Shown here: piece after piece, positions 48,342 to 59,800 of the stretch
Layout of the letters: the number at the start of each line of letters is the position of its first letter
Numbering within the stretch: the first letter of the stretch is position 1
Source: Ottelia alismoides
Lineage: Eukaryota > Streptophyta > Magnoliopsida > Alismatales > Hydrocharitaceae
Length of the DNA stretch: 64,000 nucleotides
Reading direction: 5' to 3'
Assembly: GCA_037367405.1 (NCBI GenBank)
Contig: JAZKJV010006054.1
Location: forward strand, 248,001 to 312,000
Program-made: the position numbers and the translations under genes
The notes under the pieces: generated by a model
Told to the model about the DNA's origin: nothing
What the model saw: only the letters and a program-made list of their open reading frames with translations
Database searches by the model: none

Positions 48342-48719
48342 GAACGGCTCATAGCCGTTCGATCTCCCTTGCGAGGGGATTTTGCAAGTATACCCCCACA
48401 CCTTTTGTAATTTTCTTTTAGTCCTGAAACTTTAATTAGTAGTTTAAAATTTTTGTAAAATTTGCACGTAGGCCCTTAGACTTTCCATATTTGCAGTTAG
48501 GTCCTCTGCTACGTCACCTCACGTGACCAGTTCATGTGAGGTGTGGGCATTTTGCAGAGAGGCCCTCGGCCTTTTATTTATTTCGTTTTAGTACGCTAAG
48601 TTCTGTATTAAGTATTAACTTTTTGGGAAAATTGCATGTAAGCCCCCAGGGGTTTTTGTAATTACATTTGGGTCCCTGCCAGGCGCGTGCGAGTCACGCG
48701 CCCTGGTGGGTATTTTGCG
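48342..48719 (+). repeat. Hairpin-led degenerate tandem repeats in the E3 LTR
   Basis: Three hairpins each followed by an ATTTTGC motif and a C-rich box. GAACGGCT-CAT-AGCCGTTC (48342-48360) precedes ATTTTGCA at 48379. CACCTCACGTGA/TCATGTGAGGTG (48515-48543, one mismatch) precedes ATTTTGCA at 48549. CCAGGCGCGTG/CACGCGCCCTGG (48679-48706, one bulge) precedes ATTTTGCG at 48712. Spacing is 170 and 163 bases. All lie downstream of the presumed transcription start. Confidence 0.75.
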
Positions 48720-49918
48720 CTGATACCCCTACGGGTCTGCTTATTTGTATTTGGTCCATAAATTTGAATATAAGAGTAAAATTTTGTAGAAAATTACATT
48801 GATGCCCCTGGATGATTTAATATTTGCACATATGTCCCTGCTAGGCTGAATCATTTATGCTTGTTTGCTCCATTTATTTAAGGCCTCATTTTAATTAGAA
48901 AAATTCCACAAAAATCATGTTAAGCTCCTGTTAACCTGCTCTTGCACGCCATAATTTTAGTTTTTATTTTATTGCATTTTTATATTTAGTAAAAATCAAA
49001 AACTTGCTTTTTGCCTACTGTCTAGCTTAGAAAATGCCAAAAAATAGTAAAATACCTAGAAAATTCCAAAAAAATTACCTACTGTGTATTTTAACCTATT
49101 TTAGTGTCAGTCCAAAAATCACTAAAAATTGAAAATGAAAAACCTTAAAATTTTGAAAATACTCAAAAACTTCAAAAAAATCTAGAAAATTATAGAAAAC
49201 TCTAAAAAATGCAAACTCAACTCCTGTATTTATTTTATCCTCTTTATTTTAAAAATAGTTTGGAAAAATTTTGCGGCTGTTTGATCTTTTTAATTCCCAT
49301 TTTACCCCTAGCTAGTAGCTAATTCCCTGTTTTCCTTTATTTCAGCCTTTAAAAATACCAAAAATAATTTGAAAAATACCCAAAAATCACAAAAATAGTA
49401 AAAAAATAAAAAAATACCAAAAAGATTTTATTTCTGAATTTTTGGCTACTTTTGCATATTTTTGTAAACATTGTAGCACCTCTTTTATTACCTTATTTAT
49501 ATATTCCAATATTAAAAAGAAAAAAATAATATAAAATATAAATTATACAAATCTGAAAATTAAAAACCAAAATACAAAATTAAAAATTAAATAAAAAATT
49601 AAAAAAAATTAAAAACCCACAAAAATATTTGCTTGCATAGTGTAGACATCACTTCACTTTCACTCACTCACACACTTGTGCATCTACCCTATTTGCTCCC
49701 TGTGTTCGAACTCTCTACGTACTTGCTTGCTATACACCATTTATGTAGAGTTAAAAATAAATTTTAACTTCACATTGCTTGTCATTGCTTGATATCTATA
49801 GTGTGGGTTAATTGTTGATTTTAGTTCAAGATTCATTGCGAGTCACCGCAGCGACCTCGGTTGTCTTCGCCTTGTGTGAGACATCATTTTAGACTCCGTG
49901 AATTTTGGCTAAATCAAA

Positions 49919-49936
49919 TGGCGCCGTTATCGGGGA
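49919..49936 (+). other. E3 primer binding site
   Basis: TGGCGCCGTTATCGGGGA, two bases after the LTR, resembling the tRNA-Asp complementary site known from Athila elements, with changes in its middle. Confidence 0.85.
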
Positions 49937-51690
49937 GCAACAACGAGTAGTTCATTATTTTGTCTGATTGTGTTGTTTGTCTACCATTGCTTCATTTTAT
50001 CTCTCTTGCATTTTTGATATATCTTGTTGAGCTTTTTTGACCACTCTTTTTCTTGTCTTCTTGCGAGGGACCACGGAGCGAGGTGGATCGCCTAGGGGAT
50101 CTGAAGCAACCACCTGAGGCGGAGCCGGCTTTTCTTAAGCCAAGCCGGCAGGAGAGAGCAGGAGGAGAGAGAGAAAGAGTAGTAGTTAGCTTGCATTTTA
50201 TTTTGTGAGAGAGTGGTTCATAATTTGTAATAATACAGGGACTTGGACACTCAGACTACCGGGCCTAATTTCCAGGTGTTTGTTCACCCGGGGGCTCAAC
50301 GCGGCTTTTATCACGTTTTCTGATTGTCATTTTCCGGTTTTGTTTTCATTTTCATTTCTTTTGTGGATTGAGCCCTTAGCTTTAGACTTGCTTGTTCGAT
50401 TAGATTAGGTCCAAACACACTAATAACCTTTGCATGCACCTATAGATCGTATTTGGACTTAGTTTAATTAAACAGTTAGTCATTAGTCTTCGATCCGCGC
50501 GCCGCGAGCTCATCCTGCCAAGCGCTTCTCCTAAACTCGATGTGTCGAGAGAAGGAGGGGTGAGCCTAGATCGGACATTAGGATTGAAGGCTAGTGGTTG
50601 ACTTGTGGTTCTTCACGCTAGCAGTTGCCTATATTAGGATGATTTCCGCATTGCATACCGGCATGTAGTTTAGGTTTATAAAATTCTGCTTTGCATCCCG
50701 CATGGAGAGAGCTGGGATTCGCTATAAGTCTTCTTACTTTGCATCCATCATTTAGGCACAAAGGTGAGATTTCCAACTTGGTGTCGACTTGCATTGGCTT
50801 TTCCGACTCTATTCTCCCTCTGTTTTTGGACAAAGTAGGATCAAGAAAATACAAAAACCGTTAGGCGCTTGTTTGAATTTACTCAAAAGAAGCGATAACA
50901 CCAAAAAAATTAAAAAAAGGGACTGCTAAGAAAACCTTGACCCAAAAATAAAATTGGTAATTGGATTCATTGATTGGGGAGAGTCACACCCTCACTTGTA
51001 TTCAGGTTGCATGGGAAGGTCTCATTCCAAGTGAGCAGAGTGCTTCGTAAGGATTACAGCCCAAATCCCAGCTTGTGGCTGCCTTATTTATCGCTTGGAT
51101 TTCCGAAGTATTGGCGCTACTATCGTACGTAGGCGAGTAGGGCTTGGTCGCCATTGGTGACTCACTATTGTATGAGCACCGACCTTGTCCGAAGTACCGA
51201 GCATAGGCCACGCCTTCACGGGTGTGTCTGTCTCACTGTCTGCGTCTGAGTAGGATTTTGCACGCTCACGGGTGATTCCGTTGCGAGCGAGATCTGAATT
51301 ATCGCTTTCGCCTATCGACTTCCTCTCTCTTATTCTTTAGCTGAGTAGGGATCCAGGAAGGCTTACAAGGACCTTAAAAAGCGCAAGCTACAGGTTACAC
51401 AGGAGGAGGACAAGTACGGGAATACTTTTCCGGCAGTACTCTCTCTCCTTTAGGCGTAGCGCTCTAAGGACTCGTGATAAGATTAATTCCTGAATTCAAG
51501 CTAAAACCGACAAGATAAAAGCCGAACCTTCACGGCTTCATGTGTTGAGTTGGTGAACTCACCCCTGTTTTGTGTTTGATTGCTAGTTCTATTTAGGTCA
51601 AGATCAAAAACACAGCACAATTGTGCACAATTTTGCTTCTCATTTCTTCCTTCTTCTTCTGCATTCACCTTGCTCTTCCCAATAATCAAG
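49937..51690 (+). other. E3 leader with candidate packaging hairpin
   Basis: 1.75 kb before gag with no supported frame. A perfect 8 bp hairpin GCCGGCTT/AAGCCGGC with a 10-base loop lies at 50124-50149, inside a purine-rich stretch about 200 bases after the primer site, where RNA packaging signals are often found. The function is an inference. Confidence 0.6.
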
Positions 51691-54514
51691 ATGATGGGAC
51701 AGAGGTCTCTTAGGCCGACTCTGTCGGCACCGCTATCTAGCACTCCTCCTCATTCATCTAGGACGACCTCGGAGAGTCCGCTCTCCGAGCCTGAGTTCAC
51801 ATCCATCCTGTTCCCCCTCGACCACCCTTCTCATTCCCCTTCCATCAGTCCAAGAGTCTTTGATTTTAGTGCATCGCAGAGTTCGGAACATTTGACGGCA
51901 CCTGAGATGGGTTCTTTTGCCTTTTCAGAGAACTCCGACATGGCTGACAGAGGCGAGCATCCTGATGATCATGAGCACCCTCCATACTTCATTGATCAAG
52001 CCTCCATCAACAATTCACTTCTTGCATCCCTGGAGACCATGCAGAGGCAGATTCGTGATCAGGGAACCTTCATGGGTGATCTCATGCGAGAGATAGCACA
52101 GATGAGAGAAAACCGACCTGGGGGAGGTGGCGGTGGTGGAGGAGGAGGAGGACCTGATGCAGGAGGAGGTGACCCCGACGCCGAGAGACCGCCACAGACT
52201 ATCATGAGGGAATAGCTCAATCCAGCAGCATCCCTCACTCATCGTTGGATCAGACTTCCGCCGATCCATGGAGATTTCGAGCTTCGGCCCCATACGATTC
52301 AGCTTCTACCCAAATTCCATGGGTTGCCGACCGAAGAGCCACACCTCCACCTCCAAGAGTTTGAAATGATCTGCATTACCATACATGACAGGCTCATGAC
52401 CAAGGACACGATCAAGATGATCGCTTTCCCTTTCTCCATGGTTGACAGAGTCGAATACTGGCTCAAACACTTGGGGCGATTTATCGATACTTGGGCAGAT
52501 CTCCGGACCGCATACTTGAAGAAGTACTACCCTCTCGGTCGGACAAATGCAGCTAGAGCTATGATCAGCAACTTTGTCATGATCCCAAATGAACAATTCC
52601 ATGAAGCCTGGGATCGATTCAGAGAGCTCATCGATCGGTGTCCACACCATGACATATCTAAGCCCAATCTAGTGCAGAGTTTCTTTTGTGGGCTAACACC
52701 GGAGCTGCAGGGGCTTGTCAACGCCTCTTGCGGTGGGTCCAACTTTTTAAAGGGTGAAGACGAAGTTTGGGCCATCTATGAAGGCATGGCAGAGAACTCC
52801 ACCGTGATGGCCCAAGCCTGTGTTTACACACAACAGAAGCCCCCGCAAGGAGCGGGATCATTCCATAGGATCGCCCACATCGATGCCGGTCCTAACACTT
52901 TGTCGGCAGCCGCAGCCCAAGCCGAATCAGCCGCAGCCGACATGGGCATCATTAGTGAGAAGCTGGACCGTCTCGAGATCCTCGAGAGGAAACAGATGCA
53001 AGGCATGGCCCAGATGGACCAAATCACCAAGACGATGAGTGACCTGAAGACGCAGATCCTTTGCGTCCAGGAGGCACAGACTTCTTCCAACAGCCTCCCA
53101 GGTCACGGGTTGACCACAACAGTAGCAGCTCCAACCAACCTTCTGCCTCGTACCGCCAGGTTAAACACATCCAGGTAGAGCCGGTTCCACTGCTACAGTA
53201 CTACCCAGCACAGCCGCCATCTCCGGACACTCAGATGGTGGTCTATCAGCCGGAGCAGCCACTGGTAGTTCTTCCTCCACCCTCCTTTGCGCAGGAACCA
53301 TTGATGGAAGTCAATGGGATTTGGTACGACCGGTACCCTCAGCCTGGTATTTGTCGTGTTCACCTCGGATTCCGTTGGGACAATGGTGGCTCCTCATCCC
53401 AGCAGCAGAATCCAGCTCAAGGACAGCAGAGCAGCCAGCAACCACAGCAGCAGCAACAGCCCCAATATGCCCATCAGCCATAGTACAAGAGTGGTCCTCG
53501 TCCCGCCTATCAGGGACAGCAGTGGAGGCAGCGTTAGCAGCCTCATCAATCTTATTCCCAGCCTACCCAGAACTACCCGTACCAGCAGCAGTAACAACCT
53601 CATTTCCAGCAGGAAAACCCATCCAGTTCTCAAGCCCCATCTTTTGAGAACCCAGCTCTCGATGATCTTACCCGCTTGCTCTCTGAACAGCGAGCATCTT
53701 TCAGGCAAAAAATGGATGAATTCCGGCAGGAGATGAGGGAAATCATCAAAGGCAAGGCCGCCATACCCGCTCAGATTGAACCTAACCTGAATAATCTGAA
53801 AAGGAAGTCTGAGCAGGTAGAGTTTACAGAGGATACCTCTCCTAGTGACTATTTGAGTGACATATCTCTTTCATTGTATGATGCTGATTCTGTGACTACT
53901 AGGAGCGGTAGGATGCCAGCCGGCGGTGCCTCTTCTGAGCGACAACCACAGCTGAATCAGGAGCGCCAGAGGAGTAGAGTAGCGGTGCTGATGTCGCTAA
54001 TGATGATGTTGAAGACTGTGGTGCTGAGGCCACCAATGATGGAGATCCAGATGACAGTACTGAGGCCGTCGTGATACCAGATGCAGACGGTGGTGCTATT
54101 GCCACCATTTCGGATGCAGAGCCAGAGCACGATGCTGATGCCACGAAGACATGTGCCGGTGGTGGTACTGAGGCCACCACATCTACTTTTGTTGAGCCCC
54201 CATCTGTGATGTTACCACCTTTTGTATCTATGGATTGTGGTAACAAAAAGAAAAACAAAAATATGAATAAAGGAAAGGTTTCTGTTCACATTGCGGATCC
54301 ATATGTGTTGAATGGTGATGATTGTATGGATTCTCCTCTTTCACAGGCACAGGGACCCATTCCTAGTCCTCCATCTGAGGAGGCCCCTACCATCCCCTTC
54401 CCTGAGGCACTCCACCGAGCGAAGGGGAATAAAAGAGAAAATCCCAAAAAAGAGCAACAGGTAGAGTTCAGCAACAAGATGATAGACAGATTCCATATTC
54501 AGTTGACTCTCTAG
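51691..54514 (+). pseudogene. E3 gag, broken
   Basis: Gag of an Athila-like element, forming the particle that holds the RNA. ATGATGGGACAG at 51691 is the likely start; an in-frame ATG at 51580 is possible but the codons after it look like leader. A glycine run lies near 52120-52180. The capsid region follows at about 52320-52810 (LPTEEPHLHLQEFEMIC, YWLKHLGRFIDTWADL, FCGLTPELQGLVNASCGG), a coiled-coil-like helix at about 52940-53060 and a glutamine/proline-rich tail. Lesions: TAG 52213, a frameshift near 53070, TAG 53481, TAG 53535, TAA 53592, another frameshift near 53975 and TAG 54512. No zinc knuckle is seen. Confidence 0.85.
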
Positions 54515-55774
54515 GAAGCACTTGAGCACATCCCCCTCTTCAAAAAGAACTTGAAAGAGAAGACCACCGTCCGTAGGAAGAGGAGGAACCACAGAGATCA
54601 AATCCATGTGCTCACTCATTCCACTTGCTGCACTATTCAGAACAAACTGCCAGCCAAGCGACCAGACGCAGGAGCTCCCTATGTTAGATGCGAGATTCAA
54701 GAGCAGCAGTTTGATCGTACTCTGTTAGACAGCGGCTCTTCAATCAACCTTCTTCCGGCAGCCTTACTCGACCGATTCGAGTTTGGTCGTCTTCTTAGGA
54801 GCAGGACAGTCCTTCAGTTTGCTGATAGGTCGACTAAGAGGCCGAAGGGGTTATTGAAAGACGTGGTTGTTACCATTCAGGGTCTGAAATTCCCCGTGGA
54901 CTTCGTTGTGTTGGACATGGAGATCCCTGAGTCGGTAACTGATGCCCCCATCATACTCGGACGTCCATTCTTGGCCACAGCCAAGGCGGTGACCGATCAT
55001 GATTGTGGGAGGGTATGTTTTCGCGTAGAGGGCGAAACCATACAAATAGAGACGATCGAAGAAACAAGAGCCAGAGAACTAGAATGCTCAGAGCAGTCCA
55101 GCGAAGCAGCGCAGATGATCGAGGAAGAGCTAGACATTCACCAGGAGTGTGATTTTCTGATGACAGATGATGAATCTAACTGGACAGATCCTGTAGCACC
55201 GACCCTCACCTTGCCTTCAGATTCACTATATCTAAAACTCATGGAAGTCGAGAGCCGGGAGAGCACACCCCTGGACAAGGATATACCTGAGGCTGATAGT
55301 GTTGGGACGAGTGGTGCTGATGATTTTCAAGCATGTTCATCTTCTTCTGATCCCTCGGATAAAAACATTGATTGGGATGATTTGCCTTGTCTAATTCCTT
55401 CTGAGCCAACAACCAAGACAGAGTGCGAGCCAGTGCAGTTTATTGATGATTCAGCAGGCCACCCTTCATCAGAGATTCATGCAGAGCGAGAGTTCTCCCA
55501 TGCAGACCTGGTCGCCTTCACACAGACATATCAGAAGCCAGATCTGCCACCTCCCAGTTGTCCAGAACTGAAACCTCTGCCGCAATCGTTGAAGTATAGA
55601 TTCTTTGCGGGTGAGCCAGATATGCACCAAGTCATTATCTCAGCAGGTTTGACTGGAGAGCAGGAATCTCGTATAATGGAGGTTCTTGAAAGAAACTGCA
55701 AGGAAATAGGATGGAGTATAGCTGATCTCCAGGGGATTAGTCCGGCTCTGTGCTCCCACCACATCTATCTTTAG
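54515..55774 (+). pseudogene. E3 protease and linker to RT
   Basis: Aspartic protease with an intact DSG (54728-54736) in LLDSGSSINLLPAAL, then VDFVVLDMEIP and PIILGRPFLAT, all typical of retroelement proteases that cut the polyprotein. An acidic linker of about 180 residues follows, then LPQSLKYRFF and ISPALCSHHIY, the lead-in to RT. The frame is open for 407 codons and closes with TAG at 55772. Upstream it is in the same frame as the end of gag across TAG 54512. Confidence 0.88.
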
Positions 55775-57080
55775 GATGACGCTAGGCCGTCGCATGAGTT
55801 CCAACGACGGCTGAACCCGAATCTTCGAGATGTTGTCATGAAAGAAATATCAAAGTGGTGGAGCGTCGATTTTATCCACCCCATCTCCGACTCCAAATGG
55901 GTTAGCCCACTACATGTGGTACCCAAGAAGACGGGTATCACTACAGTTGTCAATGAGTCTGGAGAGGAGATCACTACCCGAGTACCCACTTCTTGGAGGG
56001 TCTGTGTGGACTACAGACGATTGAATGAGGCTACCAAGAAGGATCACTTCCCGCTACCCTTCATTGATCAGATTATCGAACGGCTAGCTGGGAAGAGTCA
56101 TTATTGTTTTCTTGACGGGTACTCCAGATACAATCAAGTGGCCATTGTGCCCGAAGACCAGGAGAAAACGACATTCACCTGTCCGTTTGGGATTTATGAT
56201 TTCAGACGGATGCCCTTTGGTCTATGCAACACTCCAGCGACATTCCAAAGGTGCATGTTGTCCATATTCTCAGACATGGTGGGTGACTGCTTAGAGGTCT
56301 TCATGGATGACTTCTCAGTCTATGGAGACGGGTTCGACGCTTGTCTTGACTGCCTAGACCATGTGCTTCAGCGCTGCATAGAGGTCAATCTTGTCTTGTC
56401 TAGGGAGAAGAGTCACTTCATGGAGACTCAAGGGACGGTCCTTGGTCATATTGTCTCCAACAGGGGCATGGAGGTCGATCCGGCCAAGGTGGATATAATC
56501 AAAAAACTCAATCCACCGCCCAATTTGTGTCAGTTGCGGTCTTTTCTGGGGCATGTCGGTTTCTACCGATGGTTCATTCAGGACTTCAGTCGTATTGCCC
56601 GACCGCTTACTGATTTGCTGACAAAAGACATCAAGTTCATTGTCAATGATAAGTGTCTTGCATCTTTTGAGACTCTCAAAGATATGGTTGTTTCAGCTCC
56701 TGTCCTTCAGCCACCCGATTGGTCTCTCCAATTCGAGATCATGACGGACGCTTCAGATTTTGTCGTTGGGGCTGTGCTTGAACAGAGGAGGGATGGTTTA
56801 CCGTTCACCATTCACTACGCCAGCCGGACTTTGGATGCCGCTCAGCGGAACAACACTGTGACTGAGAAAGAGATGCTGGCCGTAGTCTTTGCTTTGGATA
56901 AGTATAGATCTTATATTCTCGGATCTAGAGTGACTATTTACACTGATCACACTGTCATCCGGTACTTTGGCTAAGAAGGATGCCAAAGCACGTCTGACCA
57001 GATGGATCCTTCTGCTCCAGGAATTTGATATTGAGATTAAGGATAAGCCTGGAATCAAGAATGTGGTGGCGGATCATCTC
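55775..57080 (+). pseudogene. E3 reverse transcriptase and RNase H
   Basis: RT copies the element RNA into DNA. Visible blocks are YPISDSKWVSPLH-like (as HPISDSKWVSPLH), VDYRRLNEATKKDHFPLPF, CFLDGYSRYNQVAI (catalytic Asp at 56114), RRMPFGLCNTPATFQRC and EVFMDDFSVYG (FMDD at 56300-56311), then the connection GHVGFYRWFIQDFSRI. RNase H follows with [33 protein letters not shown] and [12 protein letters not shown] frameshift at about 56965 separates it from the linker ending ADHLSRL. RT itself is one open frame from 55838 to 56974. Confidence 0.92.
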
Positions 57081-58454
57081 TCCAGATTGGAGAATCTTGA
57101 GGAATCTAAGCCCAGCGCACCTATCACAGAGACATTTCCAGATGAGGCGATCTTGGCTATCACCTCGCTCCCGTGGTACGCCGACATTGTGAACTATCTT
57201 GTTGCCAAGACGGTCCCACAAGGTTGGCCCAGGCAGAAACTCGAGACCTTCCTGGCGAAGGCCATGTTTTACCATTGGGAGGATCCCATCCTTTATCATG
57301 AAGGAGGGGACAGCATCTGGAGGAGGTGCATTCCTCAAGAAGAGCAGCATAGCGTCCTCACGTACTGCCACAAGCTTGAGGCAGGAGGACATCATTCTGG
57401 AAAAAGGACAGTACAGAAGGTGCTTCAATCCGGCCTATGGTGTCCTACTCTCTTCAAGGATTCTGATGAGTTCGTGAAGAGATGTACTGACTATTAGAAA
57501 ATGGGAACCTGCGGACAGAGAGACATGATGCCCATGCAGCCCATTCACTTTTGTGAGGTTTTTGATGCATGGGGGATTGATTTCATAGGCCCATTTCCTA
57601 AGAGTCAGGGATTCGAGCATATTCTGCTCGCTGTTGATTATGTCAGCCCATGGGTTGAGGCCATCCCCGCGTGAGCTGCAGATGCTAAAACCGTGTGCAA
57701 ATTTTTGAGGAAAAATATCATTTCACAGTTCGGGGTACCTAGAGTCTTTATTTCAGACGGGGGGTCTCATTTCATCAATGACAAGGTTAGGGCCCTTGCA
57801 GACGAGTTCGGCATTGACCATCGGGTTGCCACACTGTATCACCCTCAGACTAATGGTCTTGCCGAAGTATCGAACCGGGAGATAAAAACTATCTTGCAGA
57901 AGGTTGCCCGCCCAGACCGAAAGGATTGGTCACAGCTTTTGGACTCGGTCATATGGGCTTATCGGACTTCCTTCAAGAATCCATTGGGGACATCTCCCTT
58001 CCGACTCGTATATGGCAAGCCGTGCCATTTGCCAGTGGAGATCAAGCATAAATCCTTTTGGGCAGTCACTGAGTTACTGTTAGATCCCGAGAGTATAGGA
58101 GATCAGAGGAGAGCAGAGTTGGCAGCCCTGGAGGAACTGAGAGACACAGCTTTTTCAAGCAGCCTACAGTACAAGGAGAAAGTGAAAACATGGCACGATT
58201 CCCATATCAGCCATAAACAGTTTGAGCCAGATCAGAGAGTATGGTTGTTTGATTCCAGGCTGAAACTATTTCCAGGGAAATTACAGAGCATGTGGAAAGG
58301 TTCGTATGTGGTCAGGAAGGTACATGACAATGGCAGTATCGATATATCCGAACCGTCATCTTCCTTTACCTTCCACGTCAATGGTCAACGCCTGAAACTA
58401 TATCTAGATCATGATCCGCCGACCATTGACGTTGCCCCCATTCTCTTGGTATGA
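57081..58454 (+). pseudogene. E3 integrase, broken by two stops
   Basis: Integrase inserts the cDNA in the genome. The N-terminal zinc-finger region ([26 protein letters not shown]) has lost its last cysteine. Core: [23 protein letters not shown] and NGLAEVSNREIK, with 35 residues between the second Asp and the Glu. C-terminal part: VWLFDSRLKLFPGKLQSMW and HVNGQRLKLYL, ending at 58454. Stops are TAG at 57495 and TGA at 57672, both in frame with the rest. No chromodomain or env-like frame follows. Confidence 0.9.
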
Positions 58455-58641
58455 GATGTGTTCTTTGACTCGTATCATCTACATCTCATACATGGTGATC
58501 ACTTCCATTTTCTGCTGTACAGATCATCTGTCTATACCACTCTTTCATCTGTTGATCTATTTTCTTCTTTTCTTCTTTTCTTCTTTTCTTTTTCTATTTT
58601 CTTTATCTATCAAAAAGGTGCCACCCTTGTAGACAGTTTTC

Positions 58642-58985
58642 CATACTTAGGACGTACTTTGTCCTAATTATAGGGGGTGTGCACCCCGAGTTGTTCTATT
58701 CGATCCTCTCCATGTCTCCTCTTCTTGTCTATACTTAGGGATATCCTACCCTAAGTATAGGGGGAGACAATCTGAGTACGATCTGTTCATTCCCACCTTT
58801 GACCCTCTCTGCATTGTGTACAGTCTGCTATACTTAGGATTATTTGATCCTAAGTATAGGGGGGACGGTCAATTTCTTATTGGTTCATTCATTTATTCTT
58901 TAGACTTGTCTATACTTAGTATGAGTTATGTCTTCTCTTTTCTCTCCGATCTATGAGGACATAGCTCAAGCTAAGTATAGGGGGG
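58642..58985 (+). repeat. Array of four hairpins after E3 pol
   Basis: H1 58642-58672, H2 58729-58760 (CTATACTTAGGG/CCCTAAGTATAG), H3 58828-58859 (CTATACTTAGGAT/ATCCTAAGTATAG) and H4 58910-58980 (long interrupted arms), each followed by five or more G or by GGGGA. Distances between starts are 87, 99 and 82 bases. The right arm plus G-run of H2-H4 matches the polypurine tract AAGTATAGGGGG at 60934-60945. Confidence 0.9.
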
Positions 58986-59800
58986 TCGTATATACTACGT
59001 ATATACTTTAGCCATAACTCGTACTTTCGTATTTTCTTAATAATAGGGCTAATAATTCTTTAAAATTCATTAAAAACCTTAATAAAAAGGTGTTTTGTTC
59101 CTCAAATTCTTTCTGTAGATACTGATTAATAAATCAGGTGAAAATGTTTTTTGCAAAGTTTTTAAAAATAGTTTGAAAATCTGTGTGAACATTTATTAAC
59201 AAACTATTTTGAAAATATTTTGTTACATATTTTCAACCTTTGTAAAAATGAGTGGTTTGTAAAAATTTATTTTCTTTGTGTGAAATAAAAATGTTTGAAA
59301 AATGATTTGCAAATGGTTTGAAAAATGGTTGCAAAAATATTTTGAAAAATCTATATATACTGTTTTGAAAACCTTTGCAAAATGATTTTCAAATGTGTGT
59401 ACATGTTTGTAAAATGTTTGTAAAAAACTATTTTGGACTATAGTTTTCGAAAATTCTTTGAAAAACTTGTGTCAAATAAGTTTGAGGAATATATGAACAT
59501 CTCACCAAAATCCACTATGTACTTATAAAATTGAGCACTTACCCTGTAAATTCTTAAAATCCACTTCTTGTAGATATAAGAAGCACTCCCGTGTACATAG
59601 CTTTCACTTAACTTTTAGCCAAAAACTTTTTGTTTTCAAAAATCCCAAAAACATTTGCAAAAGTAAAATCCAAAAACATTTGAAAAATCTTTTGAAAAAG
59701 ACAAAAAATGCATCTGCATATGCATCATCATCATGTTTTCAAAAATCCATATAAAGTTCAAAATCCTTGAAAATTGCACCACAAAAATATTTTCTGCATA
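58986..59800 (+). other. AT-rich low-complexity tract of E3
   Basis: It begins with a TATATAC-rich palindromic block and ATAACTCGTACTTT (shared by all four Athila-like elements here), then about 750 bases of TTTGAAAAAT-like sequence. No coding frame. Confidence 0.7.

Larger units (their letters stand above)
46114..49916 (+). repeat. E3 5' LTR (3.8 kb)
   Basis: From TGATGAATCC to GGCTAAATCA. The U3 part (46114 to about 47520) is AT-rich, followed by a TATA-like box, a GC-rich block (47550-48360), a zone with hairpin-led degenerate repeats (48342 to about 48860) and an AT-rich U5 side. LTRs of Athila elements are usually shorter (about 1.2-2 kb in well-known members), so this length is notable. 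A 201-codon antisense frame in the GC-rich block is broken in the 3' LTR and is not a gene. Confidence 0.93.

Noticed and set aside
51580..51690. Upstream in-frame ATG as gag start of E3
   Set aside because: The 37 extra codons resemble leader sequence. The Met-Met-Gly start at 51691 fits better, although the upstream codon cannot be excluded.
58642..58985. Regularly spaced repeats that might suggest a CRISPR-like array
   Set aside because: The units are inverted repeats, not direct repeats with spacers, and the context is a plant retrotransposon.
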